A DNA stretch of 64,000 nucleotides from Tillandsia leiboldiana (taxonomy: Eukaryota > Streptophyta > Magnoliopsida > Poales > Bromeliaceae). Within the stretch, counting starts at the first letter, position 1. Every line of letters begins with the position of its first letter. Location: NCBI GenBank assembly GCA_029204045.2, contig CM055062.1, positions 9,605,705 through 9,669,704 on the forward strand. The letters run 5' to 3'. This document shows positions 30,845 through 44,135 of this stretch, piece after piece. The notes beneath the pieces were generated by a model, which saw only the letters and a program-made list of their open reading frames with translations, was not told where the DNA came from and did not search any database. A program made the translations under genes and the position numbers.

Positions 30845-32270
30845 TCATACCTGCCGCAGCACGATCCGCTGCCGGGGGTCCTCCAACAGGGCTGCATAAA
30901 CCCGTCCACTGGGTGCTGCAGGTCGTCGTCCCGTCTGTCCCGACGTCGTGGCCCACTCTGTCCGCTGGTGTGCCGGAGGGGTTCCCGCTGCATGGATGGG
31001 CAAGGGGGGTGCTGTCGCAATCGGCCGCACTGACAAAATGGCCTGGGGGCAAGCTGCGCGGAAATGTCCCAACTCTCCACAAAGGAAACACCGCCCCTGT
31101 CTCTGATCACACTGCGACGGTGGATGAGGCCCGCCACGATGACACACCGCTCCTGCCGCTGCTGCCGATACCGCTGATGCTGATGCTGCTGCTGGGGCTC
31201 ACCAGATCTCCGGCGCCTACGAAACCCACGACCCTCAGGATGAGATCGTGGAGGTCTCGGAGGTCCCTGCCCGCTCGTCTGCCCTCATCACCGGTGCTGG
31301 GCGCTTCGCCCCAGGAATCACTACGGGGGCTAGAGCCACTGACATCACTGCCTCTCCAGACTCAATATATAACGCCTGCTCCATCGATGCCTCCAAAGTC
31401 TGTAATCTGCGTGAGCGAACAAGCTGATAAATATCCCGGCGCAGCCCCCGCTCGAACATGTAGATCCGGTGAGACTCGTCCCTGGCCACGTGAGGCATAC
31501 TAGCCAACAGCTGATTGTATTCGGCTATGTATGCATTCACGGGCCGATCTCCCTGGCGGAGATTTCTCAGCTGCTCTCCAATCTCTGGCGAACACTCTCA
31601 GGAAAGAAGGCCCCCAACAGAAGTCTGCGGAACTCCGCCCAGGGAAGAATCTGCGTCCCAGGCGGACCAGCAGGCCGCACACGCCGCCACCAAGCCTCGG
31701 CGTTGCCCTCCAAGTAGTGTGTAGCCAAAAAGACTCGAAATCGATCATCAACGAACAAACTCTCAAAATGACGCTCCATGGCCGTGATCCAAGACTCTGC
31801 CTCCCACGGCTCAGCACTCATACCAGAAAAAACGGGGTGGATCAAACCGGCGGAATTCATCACACAGATCCACCACCGCACTCTGCTCAACCAAAGTCAA
31901 AGGTCCCATCGATCCAGGCGGTGGTATGCTAGAAACCGGCTCGACAGGAATAGCCGGCGCTGACGGGACCACAGGGGGCGCCACAGCTGGCGAAGAAGGC
32001 ACAGGCGAACACACAGGGGGTGCTACCACAGGCTGCGTCCTCTGCTCTAAAAGAAGCATCATCCGACCAAAGGCCTCCTCCTGGCGCCGAGAAGCCTCCT
32101 CCTGGCGCTGAGAAGCCTCCTCCTGGCGCTGCACCGCCTCAGACAACTGGGCCAACTGAGCCCGAAAGCTCCTGCACCTCACTCTGCTGACCCTGTGCTG
32201 GCTCCTCCTGCCCAGGCTCATCGGAGGGAAAAGGCTGAGAACGCGTCTGCACCCCGCGTCGGGGAGGCAT
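30845..32270 (-). pseudogene. Gypsy Gag, first rendering (several frameshifts)
   Basis: Starts at the ATG complementary to 32268-32270 (MPPRRGVQTRSQ, a start typical of Tekay/Del chromovirus Gag). Fragments in shifting frames show heptad QRQEEAS repeats, the retrotransposon gag core (AWWRR, RQRLE, YIAEYNQLLASMPHVARDE) and the zinc knuckle CFLCGELGHFRAAC. There is no protease or polymerase after it. Frameshifts differ from those at 44136-45581, which suggests sequencing error rather than decay. Confidence 0.82.
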
Positions 32271-32571
32271 CGTGCCCACCTGCAACACACATGGAAACAT
32301 CAGGACAGTACCAAACAACACACGACCCAATCCAGCGAAAGTCTAGGACATGTCATCCATTCCCTAGCATTATGTTGTCTGCAGCCAACATAATCGCTTA
32401 GGAGAATAAACATGCCAGTCACTCATCCCATCCCTTGGGAGAGGTAAAAACTCAATCAAGGACTCTCGCTAACAGTCACGACTCTCACGTAGTCATCCTA
32501 ATGTCCAACCACAAGCCTAGGGTTTCTAAGTCCATAATGACCTACAACCTAGGCTCTGATACCACCTAATC

Positions 32572-35500
32572 TGTCACGCCCCGGCGTCGAAACTGCGACC
32601 CGGGCTCGCCAACAGATCCGCCGCCCATACGGGAAGCCGTATAGACGAAGCGACTAACCTGCAAAAGAGCATCTATACTATGCAGATATCAGAGCTGAAA
32701 GTAAAACTGCTAGAAATAAAAACTATATACAACACAAGTCCTCACCAAAAGTACAAAAGTCACTCGAGCAGTAGAAAATAAATACAACTCTATACCTCAC
32801 TACAAAGTTCTCTCAACAGGAACTCTCAAAAGTAATAAGGGTACATCTACTCTCTGGACGACGACTGGTGGGGAACTATCTCGCGACTCCCTTACCTCGA
32901 TCAGAAGAAGCAGCAACAGGAGCAGCAGGAACCGGAGTAGAAGTCCCTGTGGGAAAATACACCACGACGGGTGTGAGAACTACGTCCCAAGTAGTTCTCA
33001 GTGGGTGCCGCCAACAAGCCCGACGGTCTGCCCACTAAGTCTACTAGAGGCATAAAGTAACAATATAAAACTGAAATGAAAGGCTGGAAAAGTAACTCAA
33101 CAGCTACTATGCCTCTACTAGATGCTCAAGAAAAGGGACAGATGAAACATGATGCATCTACTAACACACACAGTAAACTCACCAAATCTAAACTGACTGC
33201 CTCAAAGGGTCCAGTCAAACCTGCGCCCCACCTACTGCCACATATCCTCAACAGGACGGGTCTACCGTAGGGTGTCCGTGACTGCCACGAAAGGCCAGTC
33301 AGAGGGACGGCGTCGACAAGTCGCGATAGCAAGTAACAGGCCCAACTCCGGAGTGGCTCTCGAGGGGAGCGACCCCACCGAGGAAAGTATCCGCGTATCT
33401 CTGTCGAGCTCAAATATGGCTCATGCAGGCTGAGTCCAAACCACGATCAACAAGATCGACCAAACAACACCAAGCTGGAAGTCACACAGCTGGGGCCACC
33501 GTCCACCAGACGGCTCCCACAAAAGAACACTAAAACTCCAGAAAGACCGACACCATAAGGGTTCGGAAACCCGATAGACCGGTGCTAAGAACCTATCAAA
33601 CAAGAACAGACTCTAGGCTCCGACTATCGAAGTTCCCGATCCCTTATAGTTCGGGAAGGCAATAATCACAATACAACTCGCAGAAGACACCAACAGGGGC
33701 TCGGAAGTCCCGGGGGACCTACACCTACAACCCTATCAAACAAGAACAGGTTCCAGGCTCGGCCCCCGAGCTTTCGTCCCGACAGAGGAACGACCCCTAG
33801 AACCCAGACCACTCGAATCCTTTCGAGTGGGGAGATTTACCGGAAAAGGTGACATTTGTTATTGAAAACTAATTTGATCTGGAAGAAATCCATATTTAAT
33901 GATTTTAGTTCTTTTTAGAAAAACAGTTAGAAAACAAGGTTTTTACCCAAACCCCGAAGGGCTGATGCCTTTGTCCAATCAAACAAGAACAGACTCCAGC
34001 GGCCCTTCGATGTTTGGAAGAAAACATTGGTAGACTAAAATCATGTATATGTCGAAAAGGGTTCTGGGTTCTAGGTCCGGCTAACACTAGTAAACTACTG
34101 CCACTAACACAGTGGCGACGGCCAAACAGGGGAAAAAAGATCTCTCGGGTCCACCGTTTACCCCAAACGGTTCCCGATACAGACAAGCGAACCACTACAT
34201 CTACCAGACTCCACTCTGCTCGCAAGCACGAGTGCAATGCATCCACACTATAGAGAAGTCCCGACCGCTCGGCCCACTACCCGGGCGAGGATAACACTAA
34301 GTCCGGAATGAAACACAAAGTGTGGATGTCTAAGCATAAATAACCCTAGCCCAAGTGAGGGTTTTCTACTGGTCTGGTTACACATGCAACATATGACGGG
34401 GGTGCTAGGTCAGGTTCCAATATAACAAATATTTAACATGATAGTAGGAAGCAAGAGATCACAAGATCGACAGATAACAACAAGGATCAACAATTCCTAC
34501 GCTCTAGCATGCTACCCAAGTCCAATCACTATCATGCATGATTCTATATCAATAGAATTAGAGTACAATCCATAGATCTTGAAAGCAAGCCACCCACCTG
34601 AAAACGCTAACTGTCCGGAGCCGTACAGCTGAGAAAACCAGGAAAATAACCACTCAAGTCCAACAGGTCCAGCACAGTCCACAATCTCCTGGTACAACAT
34701 AAGGCTACAGTTACACTTTAAATCCAATAAAATCCAGGTTTTACAAATCTGCTGGGAACAGTCCACTTACTGCGAAATTTTCACTGTAAAACGAACTCCA
34801 AAAATTCTGATAAAAATACCACGGCGATCCTCGCGTCGATAGTTCGAAACGGGTACCTGCACGTCCAATTCCGAGCACCGTAGGCCAAGTTACAAATTCC
34901 ACAGTATCGGTGCGCACAATCCCAAAACCATTCAACTGTAAACTCTGTACAGATAAAAGGAACAGTGTATCCTTCGGGAAGGTCTCCAAAAATTCAAGAA
35001 AAATCCACGATGATCCTCGCGTCGAGTAGATGAAAAAAGTCTATAAGCACGTCTTGATCCGAGACTCGTGCGCGAAGATCTCCTCAAAAGAAGGTGCTGC
35101 CCTCACCAAAAATCTCACAGCAAAAAGGGTCCCAATGAGCACGAGAAAACACCTCGAAAAACGTGAAATCTGAAAATGTCCGAGAAACCCAAAATCGTAG
35201 CCTCACCTGTTACGAATCCAGCAGCGAAGAAATCGCTCGAAAGATCGTCGGAGTAGACCAGGGGAGCTAAAACACTGCTGCTGCGACGCGAAGAAGAACA
35301 CAGGAACCACCACGTCGCGCCGCGCCGTAAAATAGAGAACCTCGGGATGCGTGCCCATAAAATCCCAAAACTTTGCAGGTGGATCCAGAGCTTGAAGATG
35401 AAGAATCCTTCTAAGCTCGGGCAGGGCAGAGGAGGCTCGAAAAGAGGAGAAGGGGGAGAAGAGAAGAAAGAGGCTCGGGCTGCTATTTAAAGGCCCAAAA

Positions 35501-36422
35501 AAACAAAAGAAGAAATACCAAAATTGCCCAAGATCGGGCTGCTACAGTGCAGCGGCCCAGATTCGGGCGGCTACAGTGCGGCCCAGCCCGAATTCGGGCG
35601 GCTACAGTGCAGCCCGGCCCGGCGGTTTCGGGCGCGCACAGTGCGGCCGGCCCGGCCAGCCCGCACACGGGATCCCGCCGGACGCTTGCTTGGTCCGACC
35701 GCGCGCGACGCCCGCCACGTGTCCCCGAACACGCCGCAGCGTGCAAGCCGTCGGGGAGCGCCACGTGTCCCTGCCCGCGTCAACGCGGCAGGTGGCGCCC
35801 GCGAATCAGCGGGCGCCACGTGGCACCTCCCGCGTCGCCCGCGCCTGCCCGCGTACGGCCACCTGCCCCGCGCGTGCGTGGACCGCGCGCTCATGCGCCG
35901 CCAACCGGGTGCCGCCACGTGGCGCGCCCCCGGTCCACGCTCCCCGCGCACTCCGCAGACCGAGCGCACCAGAGCCGCCCAATCAGGCGCTGCCACGTGG
36001 ACACCTGCCGGTCCACGCGCCTCGGTGCACCCCGGTCCAAACCCCAGTGCTCCGTGGACCCAGCTGCGTGCGCCGGCCAATCAGGGCCTGCCACGTGGCC
36101 CCCCGCCGGTCCACGGCTCCCCCATGCACCAGAAATCCAGGTAAATTTTCGGGAGTCCGTTTTTGGGCATCCGGACTCAGAATTTGGCAAACAAAAAGCC
36201 ATTTTCAAGCGTTTTTCCGCGCTGAATCCATTCCGCTGTCTATTTGGCCTCCTAATTCTTTTTCAAAATTTCGGCAACCCAGCCGGGAAAGCAACAATAC
36301 TAAAAAACCTTCAGGGTCCATCTGTGGATCCATTGATGCACCATGGGCCAGATACACCAACAACAGGTGTTCTAACAGTGGATCCATCGGAAAAATGCTG
36401 CATGGGGTTCGGGGGTCCTACC
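32572..36422 (-). repeat. 5' LTR of TR-GAG (first rendering, error-rich)
   Basis: About 3,851 bp, collinear with 26150-30019 and 45892-49759, with many small deletions and insertions that become denser toward 36422. The pattern fits falling consensus quality near a contig end. Confidence 0.88.
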
Positions 36423-37231
36423 TGTACACAGTACTCGGACTCGACGAGGTGGTAGTTCTTTCCCTCCTGTGGTGGTTAGTTTCCACTCCCTTTCGCGCGA
36501 TGTAACGCTTTCCATATCTTTTGAGCATGAAACTTTAACGCATACTCCCCCCTCCCTGGCGCTTCAATTATGTAAAGTATTAAGTATTCAATCAACTATT
36601 ATCTCATGTCATACTTACCTCAATTATCCAAATAAGCTGAAAACTATACCCAGAGATTATGAGTGAGGAATTGACTTTGATCAACTACAGATGAAATAAA
36701 TGATCTAACTGATCAAGCATCAAGAGAGTTATAATGATCTCCCCCATCATAATTCCCTTATCCCATATGAAAAGATGCATTAAAGTCAATTCTATAATAA
36801 TGCTCAGTTAAGGTCTATTTTCAAAACAAAAAGAACACAAAAACCAAACAAAACCTAACCTCCGCCCCGTTCACAAATTGTTATAAAGCAAAGCATAACA
36901 CTTGCTTTTCGCAAATGAATAAACCCGTTTTTATCCACAAGGTTTTGTTAAAATATTGGCTAATGTGATCTCCAGTTGAAACATAGGAAATTTGTAAAAT
37001 ACTTGATTCAACTAGCTCTTTAAGAAATGATATCTCGTTCATGTCTTTGTTCTTGAGTGCAACACAGGGGTTTTAGAAATATTATGGCACTAGCGTTGTC
37101 ACAAAAAATTGTTACCGAAGTCGCAGGATGTTGAACTCGTCAAACACACTTCTCTCCAAATCAATTGAGTTTTGAACAACTTCCCGCTGAAATGTTATTT
37201 GCCTCGGCAGCGTAGAGAGGAGGACTGCAGG
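36423..37231 (-). pseudogene. Copia B pol end and spacer, first rendering (error-rich)
   Basis: Matches 49760-50570 with frequent single-base indels. It includes the diverged RNase H C-terminus, no longer readable in one frame. Probably an unpolished duplicate of the right-hand copy. Confidence 0.75.
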
Positions 37232-38295
37232 TGTGGGTTATGAATAATATGGATCTGCATAGAGAAAAAAACCACCTAGAGGGGGGGTGATAGGTGAAAA
37301 ATAATAAACCACACCAAATCGTTGCGTTAAAAAAATAACCACTGCGGAAAAAAATAACTAAAGTACACAAGATTTACGTGGAAAACTCCGTCACAGGAGT
37401 AAAAAACCGGGACCAATAATACGGCGAAATCCACTAAGATTAAACACGTAACACGGTGATTTACTGAACCCTACGATCAACCTTTTTCATACGCTCCTAG
37501 TTGATATTCTCCGCTCGCTCCGAAGCTCATCGAATCCACGATTTGGTCCAACGCCGAATCACGACCGTTCAACGTCGAATCCACGAGGCCAACGATCCAC
37601 GGTCTTCACCAATGCGGCACGTCTCGATCACACGAACGCGCCTCGCTCACGAATCCACGAGAGCGCTAGCACTTGAATCCATAAGGCCACGCGAGCCTCC
37701 TCCGCCGATTTTTGGAAAAATTGTTGTTTTGATTATTGGTGGGTGATTCGCTGCATACTTCGGCTCTGTAGCCAAGAATACCATCAAGTATCTTCATTGA
37801 TTCTACCAGAAATAGGAGTTTTGAAACCCTAGAATCAAATTGAACCATATCGATGGAAGAAACATGAATGTAATCGTGTTTCCTTTTCTTCTATATTTAC
37901 GGTTTTTTTACCCGAAAAGCTTTTTCAGCACAATCAAACATCCCTGTTTCCGATGAATAAAAAGTTATGTATAGATTAGAGACCCTTGGGAAGAGATCAG
38001 CCTCAAAAACTTTCAAATAGAATTTTTCCAGCACGGCGGTCCCGGATGGATTTGTCTGATCCGAACTGGCGTTAATTTTCAGAAGATTTTCCGAAAAACG
38101 CAGTTCGGGGTCGGAATGAAATAGGGAGGTCCGGCCTGTGCTATGCAATTTTTGCAGAATTTAAGGTTCGGGGGGTCCCGGACTGAAACGGGGTGTTTGG
38201 ACTGGAAAAATTGCATTAACTAAGCCATGTTCGGGGTACGGACTGGACGTGGTAGTCCGGAGCCGAACTTCCTAAAAGTTCAGTTTTTGATTTTT
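37232..38295 (-). repeat. Copia C 3' LTR, first rendering, cut by the assembly gap
   Basis: Matches 50571-51655 (start TGTGGGTTATG) with many indels, and stops at the N run. Confidence 0.8.
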
Positions 38296-38395
38296 NNNNN
38301 NNNNNNNNNNNNNNNNNNNNNNNNNNNNNNNNNNNNNNNNNNNNNNNNNNNNNNNNNNNNNNNNNNNNNNNNNNNNNNNNNNNNNNNNNNNNNNN
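38296..38395. other. Assembly gap of exactly 100 N
   Basis: A round 100-base N run is the usual placeholder for a gap of unknown size. Flanking sequences overlap each other by about 13 kb, so the true gap is probably negative. Confidence 0.97.
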
Positions 38396-39451
38396 AAAAA
38401 AAAAATTTGTTCATTTCAAAATTTTGAAATTCATATCCAAACATTCTTATCATCTATAGAGACTAGGAATCAAGATAGATTTGCAAAAAGAATTTTAAAA
38501 ATAGATCAATCCGATGATTTTAAAAAATTCCTAAAATTTGCCTTAAAATTGAATTTTCAGAAATCGAAGCCCAAAAATCCGTTAATCAAATGAATACAAG
38601 CATTAGAAATAAATCTAAGGTGTCCAGAGTTCGTATTTAAAAGAAATTTGATAAAAAATCGTGCAAAAATGAGATTATATCATAAAATCCCTCACGTTTG
38701 ATAAAAAAAAGCAAACAACAGTGAAAACAAGAGTTTAATTTGATCATAAGAACTTACTTGATCGAGTGAAAAACTAGTTGCAATGATCCAAATCTCCTTG
38801 AGTCTAGAGAGAGAACTCCAGGAAGCTAGAAACAAAAAATTACAGAGAAGAATTCGAAAAAAAACCTTCGTTCTATTAAAACCTAGCCGCAGTCCGAATC
38901 GGGTCGGGGTTTCAGTCCCGGATCGGCTTGGCGCGAGGAAATTCCATCATTCGGGATCCAGACTGAACAATCCAGTCGGACTGCTTGCAACTTTTTCTCC
39001 AGAAAAAAATTTGTAAAAGTTTCAGAAAATTCAGAAAAAGTATGTAAGCATTCTTGCATATCAACTTTAAACAAAACAGTATCGTTTCACATAAAAAAAA
39101 TAGATTACACTAAATCTATCATTAATACTCAAAATCTGAAACAAAAATTTATAAAAGTTATATCCTCTAAATGAGCAAGTTCAAAACATCAATCACGATC
39201 TAATGAAATGTGTTTATCAAAATCATCAATGAGTAAACACAAATGATGCCACAAAGATCGATAGATGTTTGAAATTCCAAATAAATTAGATAACGATATC
39301 TAGTCAATATGTTTTAGAGAGTGGTCTTTGAGCATCTTTCAATTGAAATCCCACCTTATACCAACCTTGAATTCGACAAAGTCAAGTATTCCAAAAAGCA
39401 TTGTATCTAATAAACAAGAATCACCCATGCTTGGTATAAAACATGTGGTAG
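38396..39451 (-). other. Copia B leader and spacer, second rendering
   Basis: Matches 25083-26144 with small indels. It repeats the leader intron (donor complement near 38757), the diverged palindromes (about 38891-38982) and the conserved block up to the TR-GAG target copy TGCAC at 39452-39456. Confidence 0.85.
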
Positions 39452-39456
39452 TGCAC

Positions 39457-42400
39457 TGTCACGCCCCGGCGTCGAAACTGCGACCGGGCTCGCCAACAGA
39501 TCCGCCGCCCATACGGGAAGCCCGTATAGACGAAGCGACTAACCTGCAAAAGAGCATCTATACTATGCAGATATCAGAGCTGAAAGTAAAACTGCTAGAA
39601 ATAAAAAAAACTATATACAACACAAGTCCTCACCAAAAGTACAAAAGTCACTCGAGCAGTAGAAAATAAATACAACTCTATACCTCACTACAAAGTTCTC
39701 TCAACAGGAACTCTCAAAAGTAATAAGGGTACATCTACTCTCTGGACGACGACTGGTGGGGAACTATCTCGCGACTCCCTTACCTCGATCAGAGAAGAAG
39801 CAGCAACAGGAGCAGCAGGAACCGGAGTAGAAGTCCCTGTGGGAAAATACACCACGACGGGTGTGAGAACTACGTCCCAAGTAGTTCTCAGTGGGTGCCG
39901 CCAACAAGCCCGACGGTCTGCCCACTAAGTCTACTAGAGGCATAAAGTAACAATATAAAACTGAAATGAAAGGCTGGAAAAGTAACTCACAGCTACTATG
40001 CCTCTATCTAGATGCTCAAGAAAAGGGACAGATGAAACATGATGCATCTACTAACACACACAGTAAACTCACCAAATCTAAACTGACTGCCTCAAAGGGT
40101 CCAGTCAAACCTGCGCCCACCTACTGCCACATCCTCAACAGGACGGGTCTACCGTAGGGTGTCCGTGACTGCCACTAACTGGGCCAGTCAGAGGGACGGC
40201 GTCGACAAGTCGCGATAGCAAGTAACAGGCCCAACTCGGAGTGGCTCGAGGGGAGCGACCCCACCGAGGAAAGTATCCGCGTATCTCTGTCGAGCTCAAA
40301 TATGGCTCATGCAGGCTGTAGTCCAAACCACGATCAACAAGATCGACCAACAAAACCAAGCTGGAAGTCACAACTGGGGCCACCGTCCACCAGACGGCTC
40401 CCACAAAAGAACACTAAACTCTCCAGAAAGACCGACACCATAAGGGTTCGGAAACCCGATAGACCGGTGCTAAGAACCCTATCAAACAAGAACAGACTCT
40501 AGGCTCCGACTATCGAAGTTCCCGATCCCTTATAGTTCGGGAAGGCAATAATCACAGTACAACTCGCAGAAGACACCAACAGGGCCCGAAAGTCCCGGGA
40601 GACCTACACCTACAACCCTATCAAACAAGAACAGGTTCCAGGCTCGGCCCCCGTGGCTTTCGTCCCGACAGAGGAACGACCCCTAGAACCCAGACCACTC
40701 GAATCCTTTCGAGTGGGGAGATTTACCGGAAAAGGTGACATTTGTTATTGAAAACTAATTTGATCTGGAGAGAAATCCATATTTAATGATTTTAGTTCTT
40801 TTTAGAAAAACAGTTAGAAAACAAGTGTTTTACCCAAACCCCGAAGGGCTGATGCCTTTGTCCAATCAAACAAGAACAGACTCCAGCGGCCCTTCGATGT
40901 TTGGAAGAAAACATTGGTAGACTAAAATCATGTATATGTCGAAAAGGGTTCTGGGTTCTAGGTCCGGCTAACACTAGTAAACTACTGCCACTAACACAGT
41001 GGCGACGACCCAAACAGGGGAAAACAAGATCTCTCGGGTCCACCGTTTACCCAAACGGTTCCCGATACAGACAAGCGAACCACTACATCTACCAGACTCC
41101 ACTCTGCTCCCAAGCACGAGTGCAATGCATCCCACACTATAGAGAAGTCCCGACCGCTCGGCCCACTACCCGGGCGAGGATAACACTAAGTCCAGGAATG
41201 CGACACAAAGTGTGGATGTCTAAACATAAATAACCCTAGCCCAAGTGAGGGTTTTCTACTGGTCTGGTTACACATGCAACATATGACGGGGGGTGCTAGG
41301 TCAGGTTCCAATATAACAAATATTTAACATGATAGTAGGAAGCAAGAGATCACAAGATCGACAGATAAAACAAGGATCAACAATTCCTACGCTCTAGCAT
41401 GCTACCCAAGTCCAATCACTATCATGCATGATTCTATATCAATAGAATTAGAGTACAGTCCATAGATCTTGAAAGCAAGCCACCCACCTGAAAACGCTAA
41501 CTGTCCGGAGCCGTACAGCTGAGAAAACCAGGAAAATAACCACTCAGGTCCAACAGGTCCAGCACAGCCCACAATCCCTCCTGGTACAACATAAGGCTAC
41601 AGTTACACTTTAAACAATAAAATCCAGGTTTTACAAATCTGCTGGGAACAGTCCACTTACTGCGAAATTTTCACCTGTAAAACGAACTCCAAAAATTCTG
41701 ATAAAAATACCACGGCGTCCTCGCGTCGATAGCTTCGAAACGGGGTGGACCTGCACGTAAATTCCGAGCAACGTAGGCCAAGTTACAAATTCCACAGTAA
41801 CGATGCGCACAATCCCAAAATCATTCAACTGTAAACTCTTGTACAGATAAAAGGAACAGTGTATACCTTCGGGAAGGTCTCCAAAAATTCCAAGAAAAAT
41901 CCACGATGATCCTCGCGTCGAGTAGATGAAAAAAGTCTATAAGCACGTCTGATCCGAGACTCGTGCGCGAAGATCTCCTCAAAAGAAGGTGCTGCCCTCA
42001 CCAAAATCTCACAGCAAAAAGGGTCCCAATGAGCACGAGAAAACACCTCGAAAAACGTGAAATCTGAAAATGTCCGAGAAACCCAAAATCGTAGCCTCAC
42101 CTGTTACGAATCCAGCAGCGAAGAAATCGCTCGAAAAGATCGTCGGAGTAGACCAGGGGAGCTAAAACACTGCTGCTGCGCCGAAGAAGAACACAGGAAC
42201 CACCACGTCGCGCCGCGCCGTAAAATAGAGAACCTCGGGATGCGTGCCCATAAAATCCCAAAACTTTGCAGGTGGATCCAGAGCTTGAAGATGAAGAATT
42301 CCTCTTAAGGTTGCTCGGGCAGAGGAGGCTCGAAAAGAGGAGAAAAGGGGAGAAGAAAGAGGCTCGGGCTGCTATTTAAGGCCCCAAAAACAAAAGAAGA

Positions 42401-43328
42401 AATACCAAAATTGCCCAAGATTCGGGCTGCTACAGTGCAGCCCGGCCCAGATTCGGGCGCTACAGTGCGGCCCAGCCCGAATTCGGGCGGCTACAGTGCA
42501 GCCCGGCCCGGCCGGTTTCGGGCGCGCACAGTGCGGCCCGGCCCGGCCCAGCCCGCAACGGGATCCGGCCGGACGCTTGCTTGGTCCGACCCGCGCCGAC
42601 GCCCGCCCACGTGTCCCCCGAACACGCCGCAGCCGTGCAAGCCGCCACGGGGAGCGCCACGTGTCCCTGCCCGCGTCAACGCGGCAGGTGGCGCCCGCGA
42701 ATCAGCGGGCGCCACGTGGCACCTCCCGCGTCGCCCGCGCCTGCCCCGCGTACGGCCACCTGCCCCGCGCGCTGCGTGGACCGCGCGCTCATGCGCCGCC
42801 AACCGGGTGCCGCCACGTGGCGCGCCCCCGGTCCACGCCTCCCCGCGCACTCCCGCAGACCGAGCGCACCAGAGCCGCCCAATCAGGCGCTGCCACGTGG
42901 ACACCTGCCGGTCCACGCGCCTCCCGGTGCACCCCGGTCCAAACCCCAGTGCTCCGTGGACCCAGCTGCGTGCGCCGGCCAATCAGGGCCTGCCACGTGG
43001 CTCCCCCGCCGGTCCACGGCTCCCCCATGCACCAGAAATCCAGTAAATTTTCCGGGAGTCCGTTTTTGGGCATCCGGACTCAGAATTTGGCAAACAAAAA
43101 GCCATTTTCAAGCGTTTTTTCCGCGCTGAATCCATTTCCGCTGTCTATTTGGCCTAATTCTTTTTCAAAATTTCGGCAAACCCAGCCGAAAGCCAACACA
43201 GCTAATAAAACCTTACAGGGTCCATCTGTGGCATCCCATTGATGCACCATGGGCCAAGATACACCAACAACAGGTGTTCTAACAGTGGATCCATCGGAAA
43301 ATGCTGCATGGGGTTCGGGGGTCCTACA
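39457..43328 (-). repeat. 3' LTR of TR-GAG (second rendering)
   Basis: 3,872 bp from TGTCACGCCCCGG to GGGTCCTACA; collinear with the 5' LTR with scattered indels, mostly in the first part next to the gap. Confidence 0.92.
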
Positions 43329-44135
43329 TCCTCCCCCACTAAAAGGAAGTTCGTCCCCGAAACAAAAACACGCCACAACAATAAACCAAAACAATCGAAA
43401 CAACCAAGAACGCAACGCTAAACTAACAAGAAAGATACGGCTCCACCAGCAGGAAAGACATCAACTCCAACCCTCAATTTAGAAACAGCTGAAATTAGCG
43501 AAAAGGTCCGAAAATTTCAAAAAATCAGTGCCTTCGCCCCAATCAAACAAGAACAGGTTCGGGCACTGTCTCCATTTCTGGAGCAATCTTTCGAAGTTTT
43601 CGTCCTGCTCGTAAATTTCAGTACAAGGTGAGAAAAGGAGGAAAAGTGTTGGTGTCATTCCTACTGTGGCCACAAAAGGAAGCTATCACTAACCGAGACT
43701 CCTAAGGACATAACCACTGGTCCTAACATCAAGTCTGCTCCCGAGGTGGCGTCTGTCCACAGTCGCTGAAGCCCATGCTGTTGGAAGGATACGCCGACAA
43801 CCCGAGAAAACGAACTCCTCCAGTCCAACTCGCAGAAGAATAACTGCTTCATTCCATCATCAGTCGTAGCACAGCACCGCATCAATCAGCCCAACCTGGG
43901 TGCTCAATCCAAGTCCTGGAGCTGTCCTTGAATCGTCACAACAGCAAGTGAAGTCCCAAGTCTCAACTGCACTGATCATACACCGCGATCCTCCTCTACT
44001 CAAAGGATACTGGGAAGAATCCAATAGCTAAAACATGTAGCAGAAATTCCTAACCCATACCCATGCAAGGATGCCGATGCCGATACTCAACTAATAAAGC
44101 AGGAGAATGCAGCGGTAACAAAATGCTCAACTCAG
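43329..44135 (-). other. TR-GAG 3' interior: PPT and non-coding
   Basis: The PPT (AGTGGGGGAGGA on the element strand) sits at 43329-43340. The remaining roughly 800 bp has no convincing ORF or pol domain. A fourth copy of ATCAAACAAGAACAG lies at about 43542. Confidence 0.75.

Larger units (their letters stand above)
26150..36422 (-). mobile_element. TR-GAG Gypsy element, first rendering (left contig)
   Basis: A minus-strand, non-autonomous Gypsy element: 3' LTR 26150-30019, interior 30020-32571 with a gag only, 5' LTR 32572-36422. Target duplication TGCAC at 26145-26149; the right copy is corrupted here (TGTAC). PBS TGGTATCAGAGCC (complement of 32552-32564) and PPT AGTGGGGGAGGA (complement of 30020-30031). 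The right LTR and the DNA after it contain many single-base indels relative to 45892-49759. It is very probably the same locus as 39457-49759, repeated by assembly. Confidence 0.9.

Noticed and set aside
38227..38427. ORF across the N run
   Set aside because: It is translated through 100 undetermined bases and has no meaning.
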